Shown here: one piece after another, positions 1 to 12,215 of the stretch
Numbering within the stretch: position 1 is the first letter of the stretch
Layout: each line of letters starts with the position of its first letter
Origin: Polyporus tsugae
Lineage: Eukaryota > Basidiomycota > Agaricomycetes > Polyporales > Polyporaceae
NCBI GenBank assembly: GCA_024305745.1
Contig: JAHRBS010000003.1
Coordinates: forward strand, 2,914,001 to 2,978,000
Reading direction: 5' to 3'
Length of the DNA: 64,000 nt
Notes under the pieces: model-generated
Databases searched by the model: none
Seen by the model: the letters and a program-made list of their open reading frames with translations, nothing else
What the model was told of the DNA's origin: nothing
Program-made: the position numbers and the translations under genes

Positions 1-450
1 GCCATCATGTGGCCAATTTTCTCCCAGGTTTGTTTCCTGGGGCAGGTGGGAAGAGTTGCATTGCGACTGTCCTGCTGGACCAGCTATGCCAGCCTGCACA
101 GTCTGGGATATACCCGCCGATAGTCTACTCCCTATGGGAGGTTGTGTATTATGCTGCGATGCAGCTGCGTTGCTCAATGAGTCGACTTGCCGTTCCTGAA
201 TCAGGAATGGTACAGCAGGCATGGACGGGTCCTCAGTGCCTTGCCCGGTTGTGGGGCCAGAGTCCTCGCTGTCCATGCCCTCTGCTGAGGGTCCGCTGTC
301 CAACCGACTCCCACTGTCCTCAGGGCTCTGGCCAGCGGTTGAACCAGAGTGCCCTCTGGTAGAGGCCGCTGCTGAAACCGTGTTGCCGACGATGCTTCCC
401 GAATGCTGCTGTAGCTGCCCAAGTATGTTAGTGTTGTGTGTAGTAGCGTG
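1..450 (-). CDS. Open frame running off the left edge, Ser/Gly/Gln-rich, unknown
   Basis: On the minus strand a frame of about 150 codons has no stop from position 450 to the window edge. The predicted peptide is rich in Ser, Gly, Gln and Asp, with acidic stretches such as SAEGMDSEDSGP. No start is visible. A plausible splice acceptor (TTGGGCAG) lies just upstream near 420, so this may be an exon. It lies downstream of the zinc-knuckle gag-like ORF on the same strand and could be the second ORF of the same retroelement, but no reverse transcriptase motif is inside the window. The function is unknown. The 451-772 stretch between the two frames shows no coding signal that I can defend. Confidence 0.3.
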
Positions 451-772
451 TTAGACTCCCTTTCAGATGTGCCAAACCTGTAAGATCAAAGCCATCAGTT
501 GTGGGGGTCCTGTGCTCCGGAGAGCGCGGTCGACTGGGTGGATCACGTCTCCGGGTTACAGGTCAAAGAGATTCGCCTCTCCCGCATTGTGGGGTACTGC
601 GAGGTGCTAGTCGCCGTGCTCGACTTACCTGTCCAGCCGAGGCTTTCAGTAAATTCAGTCAAGCACACAGGGGCGCAGCTGTCCTCTTAGTGGCCGGGCC
701 GCACAGACATGTTCCCGTCCCAGTCCGGGTGAATCAGTTCCTATTGCACACCTAGACGTACAGTGCTACATT

Positions 773-2020
773 TCAGCGACGCCCATTCCCTTGGTGCGAA
801 GCGTGAGGGCCATTCTTCCCCCTCGTAGAGGAGCCACCTCTCCCGTTGCCTCCGGGACGTCCACCTCCATGGCCCCATTGCTTCTTTGGGACGCTACACC
901 AGATCTCCTCGGTCTGGGCTGAGGGCGCTGCCGTGGAAGGCGCACTCTCGCGCTTAGCTTGCTCCTCCTTCTGGAGGTCGCTTGGAGTCAGGCCCTGCCA
1001 GCCTGGGACTGTGGGGAGAGGACAGTCGTGCTTGCAATGCGTGGACTCCTTGCATAGTTTGCAGTCCGCAACAATCTTGTTCGCGTTGAGGCGGTAGAGA
1101 CCCCGGCAGTAGAACTTTGGTGCCCCCTTCGGGCCGGTGAAAAAGTCGAGCCACCCTTTGTGCACAGCATAGTTGTTGGCAAGTGGTTTGCCATAGATGA
1201 GGTACGCCGGCACGACAGCACCAGAGTTGGAGTCTTCGACCTCAATGTGCCTGATGTCGAGGGTGTCGGTGACCGCCTTGACGCGGGCGGCCACGTCACC
1301 GGAGATGTTCCATAGGTCCGATGCCGCAGCTTCCGTCGCCACGTAGAAGCAGAAGTCGCAGTTGCCCCAGAGGTCTGCCTTGATGGCGGCTAGGACCTGT
1401 CGCATCGCGTCCTCGGTGTTGACGACCGCACTGGGGAGACCCGTCAGGGTCATGATCGTCCACGGTTGTTGCTCATTCTTGAGGTCATAAACCGTGAACG
1501 AGAGCGTGGGGGTGATTGCAAAGACACCCTGCTACTTGAGGAAAGTGCGGAGAAGGTCCGTGTTCTCTCGAAGTATCGCAAAGTAGGTGAATGGCTGCCT
1601 GAAGCGGTTCTGGGCATTCATCCTGATGACTTCGGGGGCGTGGATCTCGACGACAGGCTTCTGGTCACCATTCTCAGAGAAGACCAATGTCTCTGAGAGG
1701 AACTTCATGAGCTCCTCCGTTGCCTTCTCCCCGGAGACTTTGATGTAGTGTTGGCCTCCCCCGTGGATAACGAGGGCAAGGACAGGGTAGGGGGAGTCCT
1801 CGAGGGCTTTGGCTTGGCTCGCTTGGACATTGCCTAGGAACTTGTAGGCAGGGACGAAGGGGTGCGGGAAGGGGGCATCAGTGTAGGCATTATGTACGAC
1901 GGGGAGCACGATCACATTTCCCTCTGGCTGCGTGTGGCGGTTGTGGTGAGGGTTCTCCTCCTTAGCCGTTGGGAGGCCCTCGAAGTCGGTGGGGTCATAG
2001 TGTGTGAGGGGTGATGACAT
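773..2020 (-). pseudogene. Gag/ORF1-like retroelement protein with CCHC zinc knuckle, one in-frame stop
   Basis: An ATG at 2020 opens a minus-strand frame of about 415 codons that is interrupted once, by a TAG at 1532-1534. The halves on either side are in the same frame, so this is a single reading frame with one nonsense change, not two genes. Near residues 320-333 is the motif CKLCKESTHCKHDC, an exact CX2CX4HX4C zinc knuckle of the retroelement gag type that binds nucleic acid. The C-terminus (last 40 or so residues) is Gly/Arg/Ser-rich, also typical of RNA-binding gag tails. The N-terminal half has no domain that I recognise. The protein is probably the ORF1/gag of a basidiomycete retroelement; whether it is LINE or LTR cannot be decided here. 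Confidence 0.6.
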
Positions 2021-3639
2021 CTTGTCATTGTGTATGCGTCGTGGCAGCCCGGCTGTTGGGCGAGATGAGGGGGGGTTGGGTGTCTCGGGGTTTTGGAGGC
2101 CAGGGCCAGTACGGTTGGGGTCCTTCCTGGTGTTGTTGTCCCGGCTCTCAAGCGACTAGTGTGCACAATTAGCTTTCGTTTGTATTCCACCTTCTGGTAG
2201 GCACGTACGTGGTCTCTAGCAGGCACTGCAGCTCCTGAGTTTGCCTTGGTGCGCTTATCGGTGTGCCTCTTGTCCTCGGTGGTGAGCGTCGGGTCGTGGA
2301 GATCTATGTCCATGGTCCGAGTTGGGGAAGATATAGAGGGGTAGTGGTACAAAGTGTTGCGCTATTGTCTTTATGCACTGAGAGGTCAAAGCAAAGCGGA
2401 AGAAGTGGGTGGCGTCTTGTCCCAAGCGGAATAGGTGCTCGCCTCGAGGTAATATGCCTCAGTCTGTCAGGCGGCCGCCTCATGGCAGGAGGAGAGAGTA
2501 ATTGGCGTCGGGGGCCGCGCGTCCCCTCAAGCTGAGGCTTTCGTTCAGCGGGGTTGCCACTGCTCTCAATGTCGGGCTCACGGGGGCCGTCATAGCGTAC
2601 CACTGTTCCGAGCAGTCTTGCAAGTAGAAGTAGGAGGCTGCTATTACAGTCTGCAGTGCATGTGTACACCTATGTACATATGGATATATAGTCCATGGGG
2701 CGGCCTACAGCCGCCCCGACATCGTTTGCCTATGGCGGGCAGCGAGCGCGATGTGCCTGTCGTCGGTGGCTCACTATTAGTGATGCCTTCCCTCTGCCCG
2801 CTGAGCAGGGGGAGGATGACTACTTACAGCGCCATTGGACCGCCGCACCTTGGGCCCCGCTTGGAGGGGTGAGCCGCTGAGCCACTCATGGTATACATGA
2901 TGTTGGTCTTAGTCCAAGGTCCTTTTCCCCCACCACCACCACTGCAATGTTGCTTGTGATGCAGGATATCTAGCACACCAAGGCTCCCTTCGCGAACAAA
3001 TCATCATCTAAGTTGGGTCTGCAAAGAGAGGACCACACGGTGTGCGTAAGTGCTACTCGGAGTATTCGGCTCTTGCCGGCTGAGAGAGACAGATGCACCA
3101 CCGACTGCGCAGCCGGCGGATGGCTGTGCTGCATCTGGTAGCCTCGTGTGGCGTGGATGGGGCGGGGGCGGGGAAGTCGATTTCCTGCCTTGTTAACAAA
3201 CACGTGTGGATATGAGTTCTGTTGTGGATAGAGACTATGGGGGCCAGGTTTGTGGTGGAAAGAGACTGCAAATGAGAGAGATGGCCGGCTCGGGGGAATT
3301 GCGCCGCGTCAGACTCGAACGGAGGACACACGTGCGACGGGCATCTACTGCGAGAACTTGATGTATCTCGCCGCTCGGATGACTCATTTCCATCTCTCCC
3401 TCCACATGCGTGCGCATTCGTTTTGTGTTCTCCGCTCAACATATTATCTACTGTGCTACTAGTGCACCGCCCATACTGTCTGGAACGTACTCGCCTCCCA
3501 CCACCGTCAACAGAATGCAATGACATGGCATTCACTGGACACGGAGCTTGTGGCTCGGGAGAGGCGGAGGGTGCAACTATTGGGGCACTGGAATGTGTGA
3601 TAAGGTATGTGCTCCATCTCCAAATCCCTTCCCTCCGAG
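2021..3639. other. No gene recognised
   Basis: Only short overlapping frames occur on both strands, with no domain, no consistent exon structure and no RNA gene. The part just upstream of the gag-like ORF (2,021-2,700) may be the 5' untranslated or promoter region of that element; TA-rich runs lie around 2,665-2,690. Confidence 0.5.
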
Positions 3640-4440
3640 TCTCCTGCCCGAGACCAGCCACTGCCTGCTCCGTCACTGCACATCACCGCACCAGTCTCCA
3701 TGTGCACGGTGCGTACTACATATCAGTACCACATCTCTCCCACCTCCGCTCTCGGTGAGCCCATGTGGCTTGGAGCCGCCGGACAGTGCATGCGTGCTGC
3801 TGGTGACTCTCAGCCTGCGTCCTCGCACCACACAGGCAAGATACGTGCCACTTGTGTGCCAGGTGAGTGTCCGCCACTGCTGGGCCGCCCGCAACAGAAC
3901 AGAGTGTGAGGACACGCGAGGCTCTCTCTCTGACAATGACAACTGGCGATCGTGCTCAACTATGACCCTCGCCTTCTTCACTTTCCCGCCTCGGGACACC
4001 ACCAGGACCCCTCATGTCAGAGAGAAGTGAGCGTGAGATCCTTGGCGGCTCCATCGCTACAAGTCCTGTTCCTCAGCAACACCGGTCTCCGTGCGCCGTG
4101 CATACACTACAGGTCAGTGCCACGCCTCTCCCACCTTCGCTCCCGGCGAGCCCGTACAGCTAGGAGCCGCCAGAGGCATACATGCTGCTGGCGACTCCCA
4201 GCCTGCGTTCTCGCGCGCCCCGCGAGCATGCAAGGTACATTATATAGGTGAGTGTCTGCCATCGCCGGGCCAGACGCAACGGGGCGGAACACCAGGCTCC
4301 AACTCTGACACCGGTCACCGCCAGTGGACGATGGCTGGTTGGAGTCATGCTCAATGATGACCCCCTTGAACCTCTTCACCTTTCCCCTCAATCCGCCTCG
4401 GGATCCCGCCAGGACACTTCATGTTAAAGGTAAGTGGACG
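3640..4440. repeat. Two decayed tandem units of about 0.4 kb
   Basis: Two adjacent segments are alignable by eye with an offset of about 395-400 bp. Paired landmarks are TCTCCATGTGCACGGTGCGT near 3,690 with TCTCCGTGCGCCGTGCATAC near 4,087, GAGCCGCC near 3,773 and 4,166, and CCGCCTCGGGA near 3,988 and 4,386. Identity is patchy with indels, indicating an old duplication. On the minus strand both units encode short related peptides with the pattern GKVK followed by VI(V/I)EHD, but neither has a credible gene structure. Confidence 0.55.
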
Positions 4441-7139
4441 TACCATTTAGGAATCCTGAGTGCACCCGCCCGACACTGCCATCCTCACTACACACCACCA
4501 TCCTATTTCTCGTCTTTCATCTCGAGAAAGACCCCCGCCTGCGAGAGATGTCTCGGATCTGCCCTGCCATCTAGTATTAGTAAGGTGAGCCCTGAAAACA
4601 AAACAGATCTGTACACACCTGTAGGTGCACAGCCCGACCGAGTTTCCAGCCACCTGCTGTCAGGAACCTTTGTCTCCTTGCGGGCTAGGGTTTGGGCATA
4701 CCTGTTTGGCCTGAATTGCGGCGGGATCTGTGCGACAATGTTGCATGGAGCGCCCTTGGCATGCAGGCAGCCGAGGTGCGTGAATCTCGTCAATGTGATG
4801 ACGGACAGGATCGGATGAGCGTGAGGGCGGGGCTGACCAAAGTATGGTCGAGCATCGGGCAGGGGCTGGCGTGACAGGTTGGAGACGATGGGACGCAATG
4901 CTGACAGCAATGGATACTGACAAGATGGACGTTGATGGGAGTGTGAGTGTTGCAACTACCGTGTGCTGCCAGGCGCGTGTCGAAGTTGAACGTCGATAAA
5001 CTAGCCGCCAAATACCGTGCCAGTGGCGGAGTTGTGTGAGTGACGAGCGTGTTAGGGAGTCGGAAGTTTCCTCGAGGACGAACAGCGAGGATAGTAACAA
5101 GTTGTGTGCGTGGTGAAGTTGTTCCTGTTGGCAGCGGCGGGACCTTGCCTTAACGGAGACAGTCGACATCCTGTAATAACATCGGGGTTCGGGTTGTGGG
5201 AACGGCAATGGTAAGCTGACAGAACGTACCTGGATGTTTTTCGTGCGCATGCGGCGAACCATACCAAAGGCGAGTCGGAGGCGGAAGGTCGAGAACTTGG
5301 TAACAAGCTAGCGCAGTGGATAAGTGTGGTCTGTGGAGTATGCGTGTTCGATGGGGGAAGGGGAAATTAAGAATTCACTGTCTTGTGTAATATATACTGT
5401 GTTGGCAATTGCTGAGTGGATCGAGTCCGCACTGCGCACAGACCAGCCAGCGCATCATGTGAAGGCTGTCGGCTAAGCATAACCACATTTTCCAGCCATC
5501 TCACGCCCAGCCCTCTTACGTTTCCTCCGATCAACCACTCATAAATTGTGTTTCGTGTTCACACACAACCCTTGTCCAACCAATATTGGTGCGCTCCCTC
5601 GCCGCTCATGAAAGAACAAGTCGCCATAAGTCCTAGTACCCAATTCAAATCTGTGTTGTAGGGATACTGTAAAATGCAGGCCCAGCATCGGACCTCCACC
5701 AGACCTCCGCCGGGTAGCCGATCACTCGTGTAAATATTCCGCCAGCTTGATCTAATTTCCTCCGTCGGATTACAGGGTCCGGATAGTGTTTCAAAGTGAA
5801 AACACGCCACCATGATTACATTCAACCCGCATTTCCATTTCACTTCGCAATCTTGGCTTCGGCCTGAAGTCGGATGTCCCATCATTGTCTGAGCTCTCAA
5901 ATACCACTCGAGGTCCGTCATTTAGTACCATCCATGGTGAAGCCGCAAACATCTTGGATTGCATGCCCGCAAGTGGAGTGAGCTATGGGGCTCTGCATGC
6001 AGCGCAGCTTACTATGACTTGAAAATCTTACACCATCGCGGCGGAGATTTTTCAGATGCCAATGCATGTCGCAGACTGTCTGGCAGGAGGTGTTAGCAAG
6101 ATGGTATGACAATACAAACAAAATTGAAGGTAACGTGAAATCCGGAGCCGATGAGCTTTCATCACGAATCAACCAGGTCAAGCCTTCGGCCGTCTAGTCA
6201 TGTACTTTGGATTTCACCGACTTATCAGAACTAATGTGCAGACATACAAGTGTGCGGAGTAGTCATATGATGTCTGTCAGAATATCGCCGGTCCCCTGAG
6301 TTGTAATGCACAGTACATACCCTTCAATACGGGTATGTATCCATTGGGCCAACCACCAACTCCCATGCCGCTCATATTTCACATGCACAATTCACTGCAA
6401 GTCGCAGCGGGATGTGTGCGCAACGCCTCCAGTCATCCTACATGCCCGGATATCCAAGGAACAACCTCGGGATACTATGCTTATGCCGAGAGGTTTACAC
6501 CAATGACCGGCGCAAAAGTACGATCACACAAATGGAGCGCTTGGTTCATCATGAAGCGAGGTCAGCCCATTTGATCCGCGGGGTTCCGTCTTCCTTGGAT
6601 GTGGCCAAAGCCATTTCCTCCGTCTGGGCAGTCTGTAGAATGAATCCTCAGGCCGGGCCCATCTGGCACACCACTAACCGGCTGGTGGAGCTGATCTTCT
6701 GGCCGGCTCGCCTGTAGCAAGCCTCGCTTTTCGACTGTCGTAACTTGGAACTTTGCAAGGCGAGACCGTGCACAGAAATCCTGCACATGGGCCATCCACC
6801 CGGTACAAAAGCCCTCCCATTGACGGGCTGAAAAGACACACTCACCTTCACCACACCATCCACCCCCATCGCTCAACATTCCACCACACATAACCTGTCC
6901 GTTCCCGCCTCGCCTGAGTCCTGACTGATGCACTTGCAACCCCGTCTGCGATGCCTCTGTCCGCAGCGTCCACGAACTTGGTTTGATGGCCGGCGTGCTC
7001 TTAACGTTGCTCGTGGCATATCCGGTGAGCCACTTGTAGCTCCAATTCTGTGCCTAGATCTCGTCTGCGAGGATGTTTAGTTTCTGTGCAGCCTGAGATG
7101 ACCTTTCGCTGACATACCCGCAGATTTGTCCTTGCAACC
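4441..7139. other. No gene recognised
   Basis: Frames up to about 200 codons occur on both strands but overlap one another, have no recognisable domains and lack paired splice signals giving a longer protein. The longest (4,660-5,262 minus) reads like random GC-rich sequence. I see nothing else here. Confidence 0.45.
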
Positions 7140-9000
7140 GGCGTCCACGCGACACCAAGTCCAATTATCAATTGAACGGCGTACCTCGCATTTCCGGTTG
7201 TGAGTCGAGGTTGTCGTGATTGTCGAGCAAGCGGGTCGCTAACAGTTTCTGCACCTAGATTGTCGCGGCTACGGTTAATCTGGCACAAAGGGTCTGTCAG
7301 CGACAATTTCCACATGGCACCGTCGCTCCGACCATAATCTCCAAAAAGCACATACTACCATGAATATCCTGTTATCCCTCTCTGCCGGATAGCGCCCGTG
7401 GGATAGCGCCCAGATGGCTAGCTCGGCATGTCCGATCCGGCCCCTGCCAGTGTCAGCCTCAGGACTCAATCACCAGCTTTAAACTCGCACCTCGACCTTG
7501 CTTGTGCCTCCGTTTCCTGTGTGTGGTTATTTCCGCACATAGGCTGGGATTATTGCTTACAGTTTGCAGAACGATAGTAGATTCGAAGTCTGACTGAGAT
7601 ACAACCCGATTTGGTAGGTAAGCACTCGGCAGATCTTGCCAAGGTTACTTTGTAGACTCGCTCGCCAAGGATTGTTGTTGGGGGAGTCTGAGTGTGCATT
7701 TCATTCTGAATATATGTTTTTTACCCTATACACCAGTCCACGTCATCGAAAAACTCCCCCGGACGTGGTGAGATATGTGCCAAAGTTGCGGGCCAGCCCA
7801 GACTCCACCGAGCACCTACACGCCAAATCTCAGTCGGACTTCAAATCTGACTGAGCGTGCTCTCCTCGAAGACGACTAAGTATCATTTCGTTCCTGGTGT
7901 CTGCGCGTGGTTCTTTCCGTGCACAGGCCAACCCGCTCAAGTCTAACTTATGTTATTATTATTTGGACTGGAAGATGGTATGGTACAGGGAAGCGAATTC
8001 AGAGTGAACTGGGCAGATCATGCCGGACGGCCGACCGATCGAGTCTTGACTGATCATTATCCCGTTATCCCATTATCCCCCGGATAACGGGATAATCACG
8101 GTAACACGGACGCTCTCATCTCCCGCTCCTTCCTCTCTCCTGCCCCATCTGGTATGTTCCTCTTTGATGCAAGGGCTGACATCTAACACCACGCAACAGT
8201 TCTTGATTGCTGGCTCCCGTTTTGACAGCGACGGCCTCCCGCACACACGCCGACGCAATCCTGGGGTGCAGAAGGTATGTTGCCGTTAGTTTAGGTGCAT
8301 GTTCATACATACTGACCCCAGTGTGCTGTCCTCGTTCCCTCTCCGGACGCAAAGACCAGTAATGCCGATGCCATTCGCTTGCCTAGCACAAGACGGTCAG
8401 CATCCGTGACCGACCACCGCACGACACCAAGTTCAATTATCAGTCAGACTTACCTCCGCACTTCATGAGTTCGGGCTGAATGTTGAGGCCATCGTGCTTG
8501 TCAAGCGAGCGAACTGCTAACAACCTCAGCATCTAGATCATAGATAGACTCAGCAATGGAAGGGTCCATTCGCCACTGTTTCATCATGGTGCCCTTGTCT
8601 TCAACCGCAATCTCCCGCTCCTTCTGTCACCCCTCCTTCAGCACCAACCTAGGTGCCCGCCCGATCAGGTATGTTTCATCCTGGTGCACGGGCTGAGGTC
8701 TGACTCCGTGTGACAGTTCTCGACGGCCGGCTCATGTTTTGCCCGCGGCGACCTCCAGCTTCGCTTGTCGTTCCGAAACCCAGAGTCCGTCGGCACGCTG
8801 AGTCCCGACGCAATCCTGGGGTTCACAAGATATATTGCTGTTAGCTGTAGTTACATGCCTTGTACGTACTGACCCCAGTGTGCGCGGTTCTGGACACTGT
8901 GCGCGTCACCTCGTTGCCATCGCACTCCACGCACGGCTGGCCTTCGTGAGCAGGCACCCGTGCTGGTGATTCCAGCCAACTCTGGCATGAGTCTCCAGGT
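7140..9000. repeat. Cluster of degenerate direct repeats
   Basis: Several pairs of related segments occur. About 7,145-7,275 resembles about 8,425-8,560: both open with GACACCAAGT(C/T)CAATTATCA and carry a later stretch matching AGCAAGCGGGTCGCTAACA or AAGCGAGCGAACTGCTAACA. About 8,250-8,330 resembles about 8,800-8,885: both share GACGCAATCCTGGGGT, then a TATGTTGC or TATATTGC stretch, then TACTGACCCCAGTGTGC, about 550 bp apart. A third pair, near 7,515 and 7,900, shares GTGGTT(A/C)TTTCCG. The array is decayed and non-coding as far as can be seen. Confidence 0.5.
8056..8096. repeat. Perfect 15-bp inverted repeat, 11-nt loop
   Basis: ATTATCCCGTTATCC at 8,056-8,070 is the exact reverse complement of GGATAACGGGATAAT at 8,082-8,096. 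The loop itself contains a further ATTATCCCC. A related CCTGTTATCCC occurs near 7,370. This may be a remnant of a small terminal-inverted-repeat element or a simple hairpin. Confidence 0.7.
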
Positions 9001-9284
9001 GCACGACTCGTCAGGGTGCTGTGCCGTCCTCATCCGCTGCTAGCATTGATTCCAGCCGACTCCGGCGTTGACCCACCAGTGCGAGGCTCGTGGTCCTACT
9101 GCGGCCTTGTGTCCTGTCGAGACGTTCTCCGGATTTGGCGAGTGGCCAGCCGGATAACGTCTTGAGAGATGCCCGCTGGCGGTGGTTGTTCGGCCCGGCG
9201 GACGCCAGAGAGATCTTCCATGGGCATGTGGACAGCGCCGGGCTTGATTCTGTTCAGCACAAGCGACAACGCACACCGCGTCGG

Positions 9285-9560
9285 CTGTCTGAGGACGTTA
9301 GAAACCCGCGCCGCACTCGTCAACCGTGTGCGTGTGAGGTCTCGGTGGTGGAGTCACCCAGATGGCGAACACTCTCCCGGGCGTTGAGACCGTGGACCGC
9401 CAGCCTTGCCGGACTCGATGCCATTTGGCGAGAGCTCCAGCATGTGCTGTATCGCTCTTTGAGGACCTTAGAAAGCTGGTCAGCCGTGTGCATGCGAACT
9501 CTTGGCGGCGGACTCACCAGGACGGCGAACGCCCACCTGGGCGTTAAGAGCGAGTACCGC
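9285..9560. repeat. Degenerate tandem repeat, unit about 170 bp
   Basis: GAGGACGTTAGAAA near 9,290 recurs as GAGGACCTTAGAAA near 9,461. Each is followed after the same distance by a (T/C)(C/G)CGTGTGC(G/A)TG segment and a stretch of the form GG(T/C)G(T/G)(C)GGA(G/C)TCAC, then GGCGTT. A third, weaker unit may begin near 9,110. No coding potential is defended. Confidence 0.45.
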
Positions 9561-11872
9561 ACCTCGCCAAACATAAACTTGTGTGAGCGGAAGGTCGGCT
9601 CACCGTCTGTGGTCGTCTGGTAGATGGGATCTTGAGGATCTCGTGCTTGGGCCCGAGTCGACCCTGGACGTGTTCGGTGCTCCGCATTCCGCTGCCGTAG
9701 ATCCATCGTCTGGACTTGATTACATCCCTCAAGTCGTCAACAGGGACCCCGAGTGGCAGTCACCTGCCGTCCAGCCCAATTCCGAGTCGCGGCGGCAGAG
9801 CCATCCTCGACGCCGCCTGAGACAAAATTTTTGAGAACCTATTTCCGGCCATCGCAAAGCATCAGTACACGCTCCACAGGACACGTACACACCAGATAAC
9901 CAACCCGCCCGGCCGTGCGAAGTGATCGGCATGAGATATTGCATGCGCAGTGCCGGCCGGAATTGGAGTGCAATGAAATCGCGTCTTTCGACCGATTTTT
10001 GAACCCCGGCGGAGCACCGCAAAACCGGCTGCGTTTGATGCAGGGTGGTGCTTAAGCACGGAAAATGAATGTTAGCACGCGCGGATGCACGGATAGCGGG
10101 AGAGAGGCGTGGATTTCGTACTCACCTGGCAGAGAAGCTCTGGCCTGCATGGTAGCGATGCCATTCCGGGGCCCACCGGCTGCCGTCCGAGGCTCGTCTG
10201 ACTCCCGTTGGGGTGCCTTGAACGACGGCCGGTTGATCCCTGCAGAGGGGACGAGGCGGGGAATGGCAGGATGGAGCGAATCGACCGTTTGCGTTGATGT
10301 TTGAATCCCGCATAGGTGGCGAAAAACGGCACGTGATCGTCCTGCGGATGTTCGGGGATGTTTCTAGGCCAGATGAGCCGGCTACAAGATGGCCTGCATT
10401 CAAGCTATCGCATGTTTTACGCGAGGAGCGGACGCCATCTGGACACTGCAATGCGATCACCTCACGAGAGGCTGCCGAACGCACACCACTGGACGCCATG
10501 CAATGCTGCCATGCCGGGAGACGTATCTCGGAGTTGTCACGGCTGGTGACAGGTTTGTTGTCGGGGATTGTCATGCGTGTGGGACAGTGTTCTGCCTCCT
10601 GCTGGAGATCCCGGCCGCATCACATTGTGATTCGAGCTGTCTGCATCTCTGGAGCTTGATCGTCTGCACAATAATGTGGTTCTGATGGAGCACGACATAC
10701 CTTCTGTCCCTTATGGCGATGGTGCAGGCCGGCCATACCTGAGGACCTCGATCCTGCATTCTCCCTTGTGCTCCCCTTCTCCACCTGCTTCCCTTTCTCC
10801 GCGTCTTCGGGGACGGTATTAGAAGCCGGCCGCACGGCTCTGAAGTGCCTCAAATGTTGGCGCAATCTCTCAGGGCCAGCAAAGGTGATCGGTGGCTGGC
10901 TGAGGCGGTCTTCCAGACCAGTCGTCCAGTAGGCACAATCATAGACATGTCATGGCTGTCTATCACAGCCGGCAGGTCAGCGTGCTGTTTGCGAGAAGAT
11001 TACACAGGACTTACCCAAACACGGAGACACGGCAGCGTTGATTGACACCTCTGCTGGCATGATCGTCTGTTCCTTCTGCATCCGCGTTGCTGGGGCTCAT
11101 TTGAGCCATGTCCCGCGAGTGGGCACAGTTTCCGTGCTCGCTTTGAGTGTCTGGACGAGATGTGTGGCGTGATTGGTGAGGATTCAGGCGTGGTTGCTGA
11201 CACAAGTCGTCTTGTGGGCGCAATGGCAGATAAGTGCGACGGACCGTGGGCTATCTGTTGTAGCCAGTAAGTCAGCGCTGTCTCTGCAGACTCTGCCCAT
11301 GCAGATGTCTGTTCCTTACGCACCTTCTTGATGGGCGCGGCGCTGAAGTTGTGCACCGAGGCTCAATCGAGCGGTTTCCCTGTGTGGCTAGCATGGACGG
11401 CGGTGGATTTGAAGCTGATGCGTGATTGAGACACGGTTGGTTGCACGTCTTCTGGTCGTACATGGCAGTGAACGTCGCATGAGCGTCGTGGACATCTGGG
11501 GTACCCAACAGAATAGCGTGAGACGTGGGAAGAGACTTGGACGAGTTGGATCTAGTGTGTCCAGGACTTACCCAAGGGTTGAGTGGTCGAGGACTTCATC
11601 CGGACGACTTGTACCCAGTCGTCTGCGCAGGTAAGGCCGACCAGTGAGCGATTGGGTCGATGCCGCGAGTAGGAGCTCCGGGTGAGGGGCGACAGGAAGC
11701 GGGGCGCAAGGAGAGTGTCGAGATAAGATGCCCAGATCCGGCCGTACGTCGATACGGACAGATTGACGGAGAGAACGAGCACGACAAGTCGTCAAAATGG
11801 GAGGGGACAGTGGAGAACAGGCAGCCAAGTGCGAGAAACAAGCAAGAATGAGGCCGAGATGAGGCTGCAATT
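9561..11872. other. No gene recognised
   Basis: The stretch upstream of the Harbinger element has only short overlapping frames on both strands and no domain. The insertion target of the element lies at its right end. Confidence 0.45.
11870..11872. repeat. Left target-site duplication (ATT) of the Harbinger element
   Basis: ATT immediately before the left inverted repeat matches ATT at 15,454-15,456 immediately after the right one. Confidence 0.65.
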
Positions 11873-11950
11873 AGGGGTGCTCAATTCTCGTCGCTCGCTC
11901 ATTTCGTCACGCGCTTACAGGGCGCTTACAGCTGAGGTTGAGACTCCGCT
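11873..11950 (+). repeat. Left terminal inverted repeat of Harbinger
   Basis: 78 bp, ending GAGGTTGAGACTCCGCT; matches the reverse complement of 15,376-15,453 at about 71 of 78 positions by eye. Most mismatches are transitions. Confidence 0.88.
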
Positions 11951-12215
11951 CCAAAGCGAGTGGAGGTACTGCGGGGCCGCATCGCCCAACTTGCCTGCCC
12001 AGTTGGCTTCTCTGTTCCCACTCGTCGAACACCCGTACTCGGCTTGGCTCGTTTGGCGGCAGCTCCGCGGAAGATGCGTACGGTGCCAGTTCAGTGAGTA
12101 ATTGATTCACCAATAAGGTGGTAATTCAGCATTAACAAGGACCAGTCAAAACACGGCACCATAGCAAGTCGGTGATGAGAACATCGACCCGGAGCTCCGG
12201 GCAGACGGCAATGGA

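Noticed and set aside
4660..5262. 200-codon minus-strand frame
   Set aside because: Overlapped by equally long frames, no domain, no splice-supported extension.
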